Of a stretch of DNA of 64,000 nt, positions 34,729-46,890 are shown in pieces (position 1 is the stretch's first letter; every line of letters starts with the position of its first letter). The notes beneath the pieces were generated by a model. The model did not search any database and was not told the DNA's origin. It saw only the letters and a list, made by a program, of their open reading frames with translations. The translations under genes and the position numbers were made by a program. Origin of the DNA: Sordaria brevicollis (taxonomy: Eukaryota; Ascomycota; Sordariomycetes; Sordariales; Sordariaceae); the NCBI GenBank assembly GCA_033439795.1, contig JAUTDP010000004.1, forward strand, positions 1,054,001 to 1,118,000, read 5' to 3'.

Positions 34729-37095
34729 GTTGACGACAGTGGAGTCAAAAAGCGACTGAGAAAGTATGTGCGAATAATAGTGTGCCAGAAGCTAAAGACT
34801 GAGTTGTGCGGACAACGGAGAAGCTGAGGCAAAAGGCATGTTCGACGGCACGCCTTTTAACAGCACACGAGGAGCCATTGTGCTGCAAGGATGGCAGGGC
34901 ACAATACAGTCCAAGTAAGTATTCCACCGTGGACAGTGCACAAGAGATGCGGCAGCTTCGGTACCCGTGGGTGAGTGGCTAACTAAGCAATACCCACCCT
35001 GAAGAGGGTGGGTATCGGTTAAAATGCGCCTCATACCCACGGGTACGCCTTCCTCTTCCAGGTGTCAAAACTCGATGGTGAGAATCGTCCTGCGGCTGCC
35101 TTCATGAAAGCACCCGGAACACGGTCGTTGGTAACCGCCAAAATGGAATATGTCCTCCAATTGGAACCTACCCCGCTGTAGGAGCCAGGGGTATATTTCC
35201 CCCTGCAGCAGTTCCTATCTGGATTGCGCCATGGGGTGGGATTCGGTTTGAGTGTCTTTTCAAAGCGAGAGGTTGTCGCCGGCATCCTGTGTTGTATTGG
35301 CATCTGATGCCAAGGAGACCAGTCTGGCCAGTCCTACAAACATCGATAGCGTCGCTTTGAGTCTCGCAAAAAGAAAAAAAATAATGGCTGAGCTTTTACC
35401 CCGCATTGACTAATACGAGCAGACAAACGAATCAAGAACCGTACCAAGTGACAATGTGGTCTGATAAAGTTCCCCGAACCGCTGCATGCTAGGCAATCCA
35501 GAGACTTTTTAATGTCTATGATATCCGACGAGTCGGCGTTGATGCCATCTGTGGGACACCAATCCCTGGCGGAGTGCTAAGGGCCAGAGCACATATGTGT
35601 GTGCGAATGGCATAGGATGTCGGTCCTGACATGGTGGTCCATACCTTGACCATCAGAAGCTGTTAGCAATTCAAACAGGCCAAGTGGGAAGAGACTACAT
35701 TTACTGTTTGCTCTGATCTCAAGAGGTAGCGGGAGGTCCTGGCACAGACATTTAATCTGAAATTGGCCAAAAACAGTTCGGAACGGTGATACCGCTTCCG
35801 GACATTGGCATCGCGAGCCGTGCTAATAGGAAGAGGCCGGTCGAAAACGCCCGCGGATTCAGCGGTATTGGTGACATGCTCGTGATTTTGGACCGATGAC
35901 TTTCGAGCACTGAATGTGGGACGGGCAAATCAATACATACCCCGCAGTCGCATCGCAGGAAGTTCTAAACGACAAAGCATCGTCGAAGGCGGTTCTGAAG
36001 ACTGATAAAACCGGCCAAGATCGTAGTTATAGCCCGATATGTTTCGAGAAGGCTTTTGCGAGCTCGAAACCCGGCCCAAGCGATTTGAATAAGTGACGCC
36101 GTAGCGGGCCAACGCGGGTAGAGTGTGGACCAGTCATGTCGAGCATCAAAAAACACTTAACACTGATCCAAAATTGTGAGCGCCTCTCGATATAATCGGA
36201 TCGGATGACGAAACATGAACGAACAGTCGATTCTCTGATAAACAGGACAAGTTAGCAAACGGGCGTAGGTTGGTCGGTAACGAATTGAACTTACTGCTAT
36301 CAGTATGCGGTGTCCATCGCTTCCAGAACCTCGCCACGAGAATACTCAATTGGGAAAAAACACCAACGGCGCAAACTGGGAAGCTGAGGACTGCATGGTC
36401 GAATTGTCAGCGTGATGTGATGAAAGATTCAGGCTGGCGTTGCGAAGAGGCCGGAGCCAGGAATTGCCAGCAACGGCAAATCGTGGTGATGGGCTGGTAT
36501 AGCGAATGAGAGAACTGCGTCGCAGGGATAAGAGACAGAAGGGCAAGCCCTGATCTCTGCCGTAAGACTTGGTGATGCTCGGGTACGTGACGAGGTTGGA
36601 GAGAAGTGGGAGAATGGTGTATGTAGTGGAGAAATCAGTGAAAAAAGAAGGTAGCAGTGGGAGGCGAGTTCCCGGCGTGAGCCACGACTGACGCGGGCCG
36701 TTATGGCGGAGACGGCGGGGAAAGTGGAGCACGGTAAAGGTACGGGGCGGGCCGCCGCGTACCTGTCCTTGTTGGTCTTCGGCTCCGGCTCCGCTCCGTA
36801 CAGTATGGAATACGTCAAGTGGACGCCGACTCCGTGTCTACTTGCCCCTGTGTAACAAACAGTTCAAGTTGACCAAAAATCGGAAATCACTACACTTTGC
36901 TTAGCAAAGGGAAAAAAGAAAAAAAAAACATGTCGCAACGCACGGAATCCTGCTGATTTGATATGACCGTCGGGTGTGCTTTTGGGCTCAGCAGGCTCTG
37001 ATAACCCCTGTGCAAGCATAGCCATCATGCGAAGGGGGGTTGCAGTACAATTTGTTCATCGCCACAAACATATCTCTTTACACTACGCACATCTC
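34729..37095. other. Intergenic region, no gene recognised
   Basis: 5' flank of MT8 with TTTTAA near 34855, GGCAGGGCACAATACAG near 34891 (similar to the MT2 and MT4 boxes) and the hairpin at 34990-35015. No convincing gene up to the MT9 stop. Confidence 0.5.
34990..35015. repeat. Perfect 11-bp palindromic stem with 4-nt loop
   Basis: ATACCCACCCT, GAAG, AGGGTGGGTAT: a perfect hairpin about 260 nt upstream of the MT8 start. TACCCACGGGTA follows at about 35033, so this short region is rich in dyads. Confidence 0.6.
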
Positions 37096-37902
37096 CTACG
37101 GTTTCCGTCCATATACCACACGCAACCAAACCCAGCCATGAATGTTGGGATCCGCCCACTCTTTCCGGACATGGGCACAGTAAGCCGTAGTCTCCTCGGC
37201 ACTCCATCCAAGCAAAACGTTGCAAAGATAGTTAAGATAGCCTGTAATCGTGGATCAGCACAGCGTAATTGACATTTCGAGTGTAGGGGGCCAAATAGAG
37301 GTCGATAAAAAACTTACCCTCGAGATCTGATTCGAGCGAAATCTTCCACCAAAGGCCGATTTCCGCCAACCTCTTATCCTCCGGCCAGATGCCCAGGGGA
37401 ATCTTGATATTCTTGACCGTGATATCGACAAACCCTGCCTCTTCCATGGCCTTGATTTGAAGGTCATCCTCAATAACCTTGAACGACCTGCCCAGCTTTT
37501 CTCCGCCTTTCCAGAAAATGCTGTGCCACTGCTCCAAAGCGCTCCCCTTCTTAACAGAACCATCATCACTCTGGAAAAAGGCGCTAGAAACCATACTCTC
37601 GACATATCCACCAGAGCTAGCGCAGCGGAAAGCGTTACGCATCAGGGCATACCAATCGGTCACGACACCCATCATGATACGAATATGCGTAAAGTCGAAG
37701 GAATTCTCGTCCCAGGTCCATTCTTCATTGCAGTCGTCGATTTCGAACTTGACGTTAGGGGGGACCCATGAGGGCTGGATAGGGGAAACGTCGGTGCCAA
37801 TAACCTCGGCGTTGGGAAATTCGTCGGCGAAGTCACTATATCATGCAACGAGCCGTTAGTGAAAGTGCCTTGGAGGCCGCAACCCAGCGAATACCACTTA
37901 CA

Positions 37903-38192
37903 TGTGACGAACCGTTATAAGCATAGGAGTATATCGCTGGGATAGAATAATAGAACAACGGTAATAGTAGCTAAAAGGTATTAATTGATTGTAGAAGCTA
38001 TTGTTTACTAAAGAACCTATATAACGAAGGCCAAGAGGCCTTCTTATATACTAGTTTTCAATCCGGTGGCCGCCGCGCCGCTAAAGCGGCTATACGGCCG
38101 TCGAAAAGGGCGCCGTCCGGCGCCGCTATACGGCGCCTACGACTCTACTTCTAATTAGTTAATTAACTATTATATATAATTAAATCGTAATA
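37903..38192 (-). repeat. LTR (3' LTR of copy 1)
   Basis: 290 bp, starting TGTGACGAACC and ending GTAATA (originally TA-ACA as in the right LTR). It contains the GC-rich palindromic core (GCGGC, ACGGCCGT, GGCGCC repeats) at about 38068-38142. Same length as the other two LTRs in the window. Confidence 0.95.
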
Positions 38193-39049
38193 TAATACCC
38201 CTTTTCTTATAACTTTATCTTTAAACGCTATGATATAATTTTAATATATAATTATTATTCCTTTAGTAAATTTTTACCTTCTAATAATAATTCGGTTAAT
38301 TAATTTATTTACCCTATTTAATTTCCCTTCCTTTTTTTTCTTATTAATCCTTTATAACGCTTATATAATTCCTTTTAATAAATTTTCCCTTTTTTTTCTT
38401 TTATTATTTTTTAACGTAATACTTTATTGTATTATTACCCTTTTTACTACTAAACGATCCCTTCGCTACGGGTCCGCTATTAAAATTCTTATTAATTATA
38501 TTAAAATTTTTAATTAATTATTCGAAATACTTTATTTAAATTATTTCTAATATAAACGATCTTATATTATAAATCCGTCGAAATCGAAATTATATAGCGA
38601 ATACGTTTATTATAAACGCCTTTATAATAATATTAATGTAAAAAGTAAACGTAAATACCGTAAATAATATATAGGGTTTTATTCGTTATTAACGCGTTTT
38701 AATTTCTTCTACGATTTAAAAGATTTAATATTTAGAAAACGAAAAAAAGTATTTAATAAAATAAATTTACGAACTTTAATCTCATTTAATATAAATTCGT
38801 AAGTAAAAGTATTATTTATAGAAGAAATAAAAATCTTTATTTAATTGTAGGATAGTAAAATATAAAAAAGAATTATTAAAGGGTAATATTCTTATAATAA
38901 AAAATTTTAACGTTATTATTTATAACGACGATTCGTAATTTAACGAATTAAATACGTTATCTCTAAATTCTTTAGAATAATTAGCCTCTAATCTTCTTAA
39001 ATTAATCGGTTAGGATTTTATTAATATTAATTTTTAATTTCGTTCTTAA

Positions 39050-39497
39050 AATTAGCAAAGTTATTTAAAGGTTCCTAAATATTATCTACATAATTATAAC
39101 CTTTCTATTTAATAAAATATTTAATTAATTTATCTTTCTTATCGATCTTTAAATCTAAAATTACTTCTATAATATATTTATCCCTATTATTCTATATTAC
39201 TATTTAGTAATCGATTTTAATTATTTTAAATATTAATTCGAATAATAAAATGTAAAAAATTAATTATTAATATATATTTTTAGGGAATTTTAATCGGTAA
39301 TTATTTATACCAATTCTTTTAATAATTTTAAATAGTCCTATTTTTTTAAAATCGAATTTATTATTAGGTCGTTTTATTTTAATATTGCGACGAAGAAGGT
39401 AGATTTTATCCCCCTCCTTAAAGATCGGCGCTAACGATTTCGTATAATCGTAATATCGATTTATTTTATTACGAATAAAGGTAAATTTATCCTTCAA
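39050..39497 (-). pseudogene. Integrase C-terminus and chromodomain remnant
   Basis: A 76-codon frame at 39267-39497 matches the integrase C-terminal module of chromoviruses (APIFKEGDKIYLLRRN and GLFKIIKRIG). About 80 nt downstream, a segment at about 39190-39050 reads as a chromodomain (IIEVILDLKI, KYFIK-stop-KGYN, NI-stop-EPL), with both expected tryptophans turned into TAG. This places the element among integrase-chromodomain retrotransposons. Confidence 0.85.
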
Positions 39498-41221
39498 AGT
39501 TTAATATATTTTTATAAGGCGTTTAATATAAATATAGGCTCTAAGGATTTATATTTTTAAATCCTATCCCCTTTATAAATTTATTTCGTATTTATAATTA
39601 ATAAAGAACGGTATAATTTTAATCGTTTCTATTTTCGAATTATTATAGGATATTTAAACCGTAGGTAGTAATTCGGTCTAATTATCTTATTCGTAATTAA
39701 TATATATTCGAAAGTATATTTCTAAGACTTAATTTATTCGTTCTATTTATCCGTCTATTCTTACGTAATATATAATAGATATTTTATTTTTTACGCTTAA
39801 TTTATTAATAAAAGTTTATTAGAATTGTAATGTAAATAATTTATCCTTTTTTATTATAAATTTTTTAAACTATTTATAATTTAATATAATATATTGGATA
39901 AAAATATAGGCGAATTATTTAACGTTTATATCCTTTTAAAATAATATAAAATAAGAGAATTTCGTAAATCGGTCAATTATAATTAATATACTATTGTATT
40001 TAATATTTATAATTAGGTTTCGAAATATTAAGAATTTAATAATAAAATTTATAATAAAATATTATTAAAATCCCTCGAATATTAATAATAATTCTAATAA
40101 TTTATAAAATTTATAACGGTTTATTTTAATTTTATAACAAATTTTACACTTATATAAAACTTTTATAACGATATTTCGTATTTTAACGAATTTAAACGTT
40201 TATTAAATTTTTATTAAGGTTTTTATAATACTTATATAATTTCCTTCCTCTAGTAATTTATAAATATTTCGTATTAACTTTTTTTAAAACTAGGGGGGTA
40301 TTTATATTTTATTATTATATATTTATAATTCGATAAAAATAATTAAATATTTTTTAATTTCCTCGTCGTTAATTGTGTACTATCCGTCGACGATATATTA
40401 AATTTAATCGTCGGGTTCGGTAAATACGGTATAAACCTTTAAATTTTATTTTAAATCGTTATCGAATTTTTAAATAATAGGTTTATAAAATAACGATTTA
40501 TCTTCGTTAATAATAAATAGAGTGGCCGAAATAGTTTCTTTAATTTTAAAATCTTCCTATTTATTTAAAGCATCGGTTTTCGTATTTTCTAAACCCTTAC
40601 GGTAATAAATTACGAAATTAAATTGTATAAGGAATTTTAATTATCGTATTTAACGTTAATTTAATTCCTTAATCGACGTAAAATATATTAAATTTTTATA
40701 ATCCGAATAGACTTTAATTAATTTAATTATTCTACTAAATTATAATTGCTATTCCTTAAACGTTTAAATAATAAATATAAATTCCTTATTATAAATAGGG
40801 TAATTAAATTCGGATCCTTTAAAAACTTTTAAGAAGAATATAATAGGGTATAAACGATTTTAATTATTTTTCTATCCTAATTATTTACTTATAACTTAAT
40901 TTAATACGTTAATTTCGACTTTGAATTCTTTAATAGAATTAGGTAATATTAAAATTAAGTTATCGAAAATTATCCGTTTAAAAATATTAAAAGCGTTATT
41001 ATATTCTTTTATTTATTTATATTTAACGTTTTTTTTTATTAAATTGTTAAATAATTTAATAATATTTCTAAACCCTTTAATAAATCGTTAATAAAAATTA
41101 ACGAATTTAAAGAATCTATATATATTTATTATAGTAATTAATATTAGCTAATTGGTAATATTTTTAATCTTCGCTAAATCTATTCGAATTTAGCCCGGCG
41201 AAATACGGTATTTTAAAAAAT

Positions 41222-41400
41222 CTATTTATTCTTTATAAAATTCGTTTTTTTTAAGGTTAATAAATAGGCCGGCTTTTTCTAACGTAATTAGGACCTTATA
41301 TACGTATTTCTAATATTCTTCTTCGTTTTCGGAAAAGATAATAATATTATTTATATAAGCTATTACGAATTCTCTTATAAATTATTTAAATACGGTATCG
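41222..41400 (-). pseudogene. Reverse transcriptase core remnant
   Basis: The minus strand reads AYINNIIIFSENEEEY at about 41360-41313, then a stop, then LEKAGLFINLKKNEFYKE. The catalytic motif of the family is YxDD; here both aspartates are asparagine codons (AAT at 41346-41351), as expected from G-to-A changes. The enzyme is inactive and not readable through. Confidence 0.85.
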
Positions 41401-43966
41401 ATTCTAATTTAGAATAATATTAGTATATTCGTAAAATTTTATAATATTATTCAATATTTATAATATTTTAATAGTATTTTAAATACTATTTTAATTTCTT
41501 CTCCTTTCTTTATACGAATTTAGGAAAATACCGAAGTAAAATCGAATTTAAAAAATATTTTTACTTTATTAAATTGGTCTCTTATATTTTAAATTAATAA
41601 TAACGGGTAATAATTTTTAACCGTATTATTATTAAAATGCCGGTAATCGATAATAAAACGAAGTTTTTTATTTTTTTTAAATACGAATAGAATTAATAAG
41701 CCTTATAATAATTATAATTCTTAAAATTTAAGTCTTTCGTCGATATATTCTTTGAGTACCTTTATTTAAATAATATTTAATTAATAAATCTTCTAATAAT
41801 TGGGTTTAGCGCTTTCTTTCAAAAGTATTTTATAATTCTATAAATTATATATTGGTAATATATATTCAAAAGACATTTTAAATATTTTATATCTTCGATA
41901 TTAAATAAGGATATTTTTAAATTTATTATTATTATTGGGCTTTTTAAAAGGTGGTTCTAATAGAGGTATTTCTTTTAAATAAGTGTTAATAAATATAATT
42001 ATCTTCGATAATTCTAGTAGTAGCGTAATTTCGTATAACGAAGGATATTAACCCTTTTTATTAATAATTAAAATTTTTTCGGTTATTAATCTAGTAAGTA
42101 CTTTAAGTCGTCGTTTAATAATCCCGTTAATTTAATTAATATTTAAATTATACTTTTTAAATTAGGGTTTTCCTAATATAATATTGTATTTATTAATCGG
42201 TATAATATCGAAGACGATTTTTTATATATCGCCGTCGATAATAATTTTTATAAATATTATTTCTTTAAATATTTATCTTTATTCGTAATTCGGATTCTTC
42301 CCTTTAAATATATATATTCGGTAAAGTTTTTTTTTATAGATTTAAGGAATTTTTTAATTATTTACCGTTTACGGGGTAATGAAATTAATTAATAATCTAG
42401 AATTAATTATAGCCGTTATTAATTTTTTAAACGGCTTTATTTAATTTATTTAAATTTAATAAATCGAATTAATATCGTAATTTACTTCGAAGATTTATAT
42501 TAGTATAATTATTCGTAATCTTTTCGCAAGGAATTAATACCATTTCCTTATCTTCTACAATTATTATAGCGTTTCTTCTAAATTTTATTATAAACCGTAC
42601 TAATATTTAAAAATAATATTACTATAATTTCTTTTTATTAAAATTTATTATAAAGGTATTCCCTTTCTTCGTATAAAGTTTAGCGAACGTACTATTACTT
42701 AACTTTATTAATTATATAAATAATATAATCGATTTTAATATATTCTTAATACCGGGTATAAAGGTTATTAAAATATTTTTATTTATTATAATCCTTTTTA
42801 AATAATAATTTTAATAATTTATTATTACCTTTACGGTCCTTTAACGGTTTGGCTTCCTATATAGATATAAAATCCTTATAATAAATATTTCGAATTATTA
42901 CCGGTATATTATTTTCCTAAATACGTTAGGGAAAATAATCGTATTCTATTTTATATAATAAATACTAAGGGTATATATTATATAAATAATATATTTATAT
43001 AATTTATTTATAAACTAAATAATTAAAGTAAATTTAAAGATAATTATCCGCCTATAATTCTTATAATTAATCGTATACGACGTAAATATTTACTTCGAAG
43101 GCGCTTATTCCAATAAATTATAATATAGGTTTAGGGGGGTAAATCCCTAAATAGGATTTTTCTTCAATAGGACTAACGTAATACTTTATACCTAATTATT
43201 TATTATATTTATTATCGAAATTAAATATAATTTATTTATATTTTTAACGATACTTTCTTTTAAATCCTTATAGAGCGGATTAGAAGAAAGTAAACAATTC
43301 TTCGGGTATTTTATATAAATTATTAAAAGTATCCTTATAGAATCGGTAATTTCGTTAATAAAAGTAGTATTTATAATAATTATATACCTTTTATTATCCT
43401 TAGCGTTCGATTTCTTTAATACGATACTCCTCGGTTAAAATTTAAAGTCTTTCGAATTCCCTTTAAAATTATTCTTCGCAATCGATTTAATCGTTAATAT
43501 CGGTATTAGAAATTAATATTATTATATCGAATATATCGGTATAAATATTATATTCCTTATTTAAAATAGTTGCGAATAATTATTCGTTATATATATCGAA
43601 ATCGCGTATATTTCGTAATAAAAGTAGTATAAAATAATTATAGGGTCGAAGAACGATAATTTCTTTATTAAATTCGTAAGTATAAATTTCGTTATTATAG
43701 ATATAATCTTCGTTATTACTTTCGTTATTGAATTTATACTAATATTATTCGTATTAATCGTATTTTTTAATAAATATATAATCGTTGGTTAATTTATTTT
43801 TATAATCGATTATATAAATATATCGAAATTTTTTATTATTAATAAAGGAGGTTAGGGTATTAGTAAAATCGTAATCGATTTCGATATTATTAATTTCTTT
43901 ACTTTTACTTTTATTTTTATTAACCGAATTAATAGAATAGGTTAAAATTAATTTCTATTTATTTAG

Positions 43967-44020
43967 GCACTTATTTCTTCCGCTACGGTAATTTTTAGCG
44001 AAATATTCCGGTTTATTATA
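43967..44020 (-). pseudogene. Gag zinc-knuckle remnant
   Basis: The minus strand reads YNKPEYFAKNYRSGRNK, recognisable as a CCHC knuckle in which two Cys, the Gly and the His are replaced by Tyr, Tyr, Glu and Tyr. All four replacements fit single C-to-T or G-to-A changes. It marks the 3' part of gag. Confidence 0.75.
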
Positions 44021-45168
44021 TTTAAAATACTTTTTATTTTTATTAGGGCTAATGTTTTTATATTTATTAATTATATTAATATTTATAAAACCTAAATAAA
44101 TATTATATATAATATTACGCGTTTTAAGGTTATTATTATTATTTCGATAATAGCGGTAATTAATATTAACTTTAAAACGGCTATCTCTATATCCTTTCTC
44201 GTATTTATATTTAAATAACCGATTATTAATAATAATTACGTTATTAATATATTTATTAAAACTTCTAAATTTACAATCGATTTTAATAAATTTATCTTTA
44301 ATATCGTTTTTAAATTTTTAATAAAATTAATATTTAAATCCTTCTTTATTCTAATTAATTCGGAAGGTAAATTATTTAAATTTAATAATATAAATGGAAA
44401 TAGATTTAATTTAACGGAATTTATTAAATTTAATTTCGGTTTAGCGGACTTTATTAACTAATTCGAAAATTTAATTAATAATTATTTCGAAATATACGAA
44501 ATTAATAAAAATTTAAACAGTCTCTCGATATATATCGGTAGAAGCATTATTAAAGAAATTAATTTAAATAGGTTAAAATTATTCGAAAACTTTACTAGTA
44601 AGAAAATAAATAGCGTAAAAAATTTACTAAATAAGGTTAGTAATTTTAAAAATCCGGAAATTAAAACGAATTTAGGTTAAAAAACTTTAAAGATCTTCGC
44701 GTTTAATACTATCGAATTTAAAAGGAAGGTTAAACTTAATCTTCGTATATAAAATAATAATAATAATCGTTTATTTTACTTTAATATTAATATAAATAGA
44801 ATTAATAGTAACGAATTTCGAATTAAACTTATTAATAATCTCGCGAAATTCGGCCGAAATAATAATTTTAATAATTATAGGGATATTATTAATACTTTTT
44901 TTATAACGACGAAATTTAATAGTATTAACCTTACGGCTATTATTATTTTTAATATTAATTATAAATTCGGCGCTAATATTAAAGCCTTTAATAATAATAT
45001 CCAGGAAACCGGTTCTAATAGATCCTCCGGCGGGATATTTAATAAAATTTTTAAATATAATAATAATATTAGGTTAACGGTAGGTTAAGGAAATTTAAAA
45101 GATTTAGAAACTTTGGGTATAATAGCAAATCCTAGAATATTAATATACAAATTAATAAGTAAATAACG

Positions 45169-45458
45169 TATAACGAACCGTTATAAATATAGGAATATAT
45201 CGCTAGGATAGAATAATAGAATAACAATAATAATAATTAAAAGGTATTAATTAATTATAAAAGTTATTACTTACTAAAGAATTTATATAACAAAGGCCGG
45301 GAAGCCTTTTTATATATTAATCTTCAATCCGGTGGCCGCCGCGCCGCTAGAGCGGCCATACGGCCGTCGAGAAGGGCGCCGCCCGGCGCCGCTATGCGGC
45401 GCCTGCGGCTCTACTTCTGATTGGTCAACTAATTACTATATATGATTGGATCGTAACA
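45169..45458 (-). repeat. LTR (5' LTR of copy 1)
   Basis: 290 bp, starting TATAACGAACC (mutated from TGTGACG) and ending GGATCGTAACA, next to the right copy of the TTACA duplication. The GC-rich core is at about 45334-45412. It differs from the left LTR at many sites, mostly C/T and G/A, so LTR divergence cannot date the insertion. Confidence 0.95.
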
Positions 45459-45971
45459 TTACATTGCCTACAGACCAGTGCCCGTACCAACATCGAGGGC
45501 CTTGCGAACCTTCTTCTTCTCGAGCGGCGAGAGGAATAGCTTATTATCAAGGGAAAGCATGAAAGTGTGGTGGAAGATATCCAAGGATTCGACATGGCGC
45601 TGGTCGTTAGGCTCCTACGATTCCGCATGACCAATGTCGCTATGGTAGGTTCTTCCATGGTGGGTACGGTACTCGAATATGCTCGAACTGAGAGAAGCCG
45701 TGGTGGAAGTAACAGATCCAATACTGGATGCGCCATCGTCGTATACAGGCTCGAGCTAAAGAGAACGAATGGGCGTCAGAAGCTACTAATTGCGAAACAT
45801 GGCTGGGAAAGATGTAGACGCTACCGGCTGCTGGGTCCAGTGGGCACCTGGCAAGATATCGTCCTCCGCGGATTCCTCAGCGCTGGGCGAGACGGCCGCC
45901 GGCGGTGCCGGGTTGGGTTTAGGGGAGGCTGCTTTCGCCTCCGGGCTCGTGGGATCTTGGGAGCTCGACAT

Positions 45972-46890
45972 TTTCGCGGTTGTGGTTCTTGAGACAGAAT
46001 GAGGAAAAAAGCGCAAGGACTCAGGGACAGCTGGCGGATGACCAAGTGTGTCTGCGAAACTTTTAACCAACAGATGCAGGTGGGGACGCAATGTTGATGA
46101 CCAACCCGTGGTCTACCGTTCAGAGAGAGCGTCGGGCATGAGACCCAGTCGGGAACCGTGACCGCCATTCAAGTGCAGTGTAGTGGGCATCACTATAATC
46201 CGTAAGGGACTGATGGCTCCATCAGTTAGGGGTTCGCTCCCCTGCCAAAATGCATGTTGAAGTGACATCGTCAAGAGGGATGTGGAGGTGCCGTGGAGCT
46301 TTGAGGTTCGGAGTCGGTACACGTCGCAACAATGCTAACATCCCTCTTGAAAATTATTTCGACTCGATTCCCTGGGTGTCCGTCACAAGACTGAAAACGG
46401 AGTGACGCGGTGCGTCTTGAGTATGGAGGGTAGCCGGATGAACAGTCTCGTCACTCCCGTGGAGTCTGGACCAACATGCTCGAAAGAACAGACGAGGGGA
46501 TGAGGCGAAATCGCCGAAATCGAGGGTCAGGTTGTAGTTGGATAAGCTCCAGAAAAATGCCGGGATAAGATTCTATCAGACCCTTGGGCTTGTGATCGAT
46601 CAGCTACTGCAAGTCCCTAAGTGTATGCGATAGATTGGCAAGCAGAACCCTAACCCGACGATGCATTGCTTGGAGATGGCAAGTCGATTGGCATCATGAC
46701 AAGAGACTTCTAGCTCGGAAGTTAGTCTTCGTCCGGTAGCAATGACTATCAAGGGAGGTGGATAGATACCTCTAGACTAACGAACACTAGGAGATCAGGC
46801 GTGAAGATTGCTCGCGGATTTGTCTATTCTTTGACGGGTGATCTGGGCTTAGAGAAAAGGTTTCAATGCTGGGTGAAGCGAAAAAAATTG
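45972..46890. other. Intergenic region, 5' flank of MT9
   Basis: ACTTTTAACC near 46055 is the TATA-like element of MT9. CCCAGTCGGGAACCGTGACC near 46143 is a version of the block seen near 17947 and 24570. No gene is recognised. Confidence 0.5.

Larger units (their letters stand above)
37903..45458 (-). mobile_element. Ty3/gypsy chromovirus-type LTR retrotransposon, RIP-degraded (copy 1)
   Basis: A 7556-bp element bounded by 290-bp LTRs and a perfect 5-bp target duplication TTACA (37898-37902 and 45459-45463). Coding is on the minus strand: Gag zinc-knuckle remnant about 44.0 kb, reverse transcriptase motif about 41.35 kb, integrase C-terminus 39.27-39.50 kb, chromodomain 39.05-39.19 kb, and a purine-rich tract (AAGAAAAGGGGTAT on the minus strand) before the 3' LTR. 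The interior is extremely AT-rich, with stops in all frames; motif changes are all explained by C-to-T or G-to-A. Only the GC-rich LTR core escaped. No intact frame longer than 76 codons remains, so it cannot be autonomous. Confidence 0.95.
37096..45971 (-). pseudogene. MT9: LaeA/UMTA-like methyltransferase split by retrotransposon, two nonsense codons
   Basis: Exons: 45825-45971 (MSSSQDP start, S/P/A-rich, ILPGAHW), 45463-45755 (exons 2 and 3 fused, no intron 2), 37318-37835 (catalytic exon, 518 nt, open) and 37096-37241 (last exon, ending GRKP then stop). The 7.56-kb retrotransposon sits immediately after the splice donor of the intron preceding the catalytic exon, so MT9 now has a possible 7.6-kb intron. 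Two tryptophan codons conserved in all paralogs are TAG: at 45615-45617 (in the SWEPND motif) and 45468-45470 (in motif I, GTGTGLW). Both are plus-strand CpA-to-TpA changes. The joined exons keep the array's phase and sizes (147, 293, 518, 146), so the gene was intact before these hits. Confidence 0.92.

Noticed and set aside
38193..45168. AT-rich block considered as centromeric or mitochondrial insertion
   Set aside because: LTRs, target duplication, polypurine tract and recognisable integrase, chromodomain and reverse transcriptase remnants identify it as a RIP-degraded retrotransposon.
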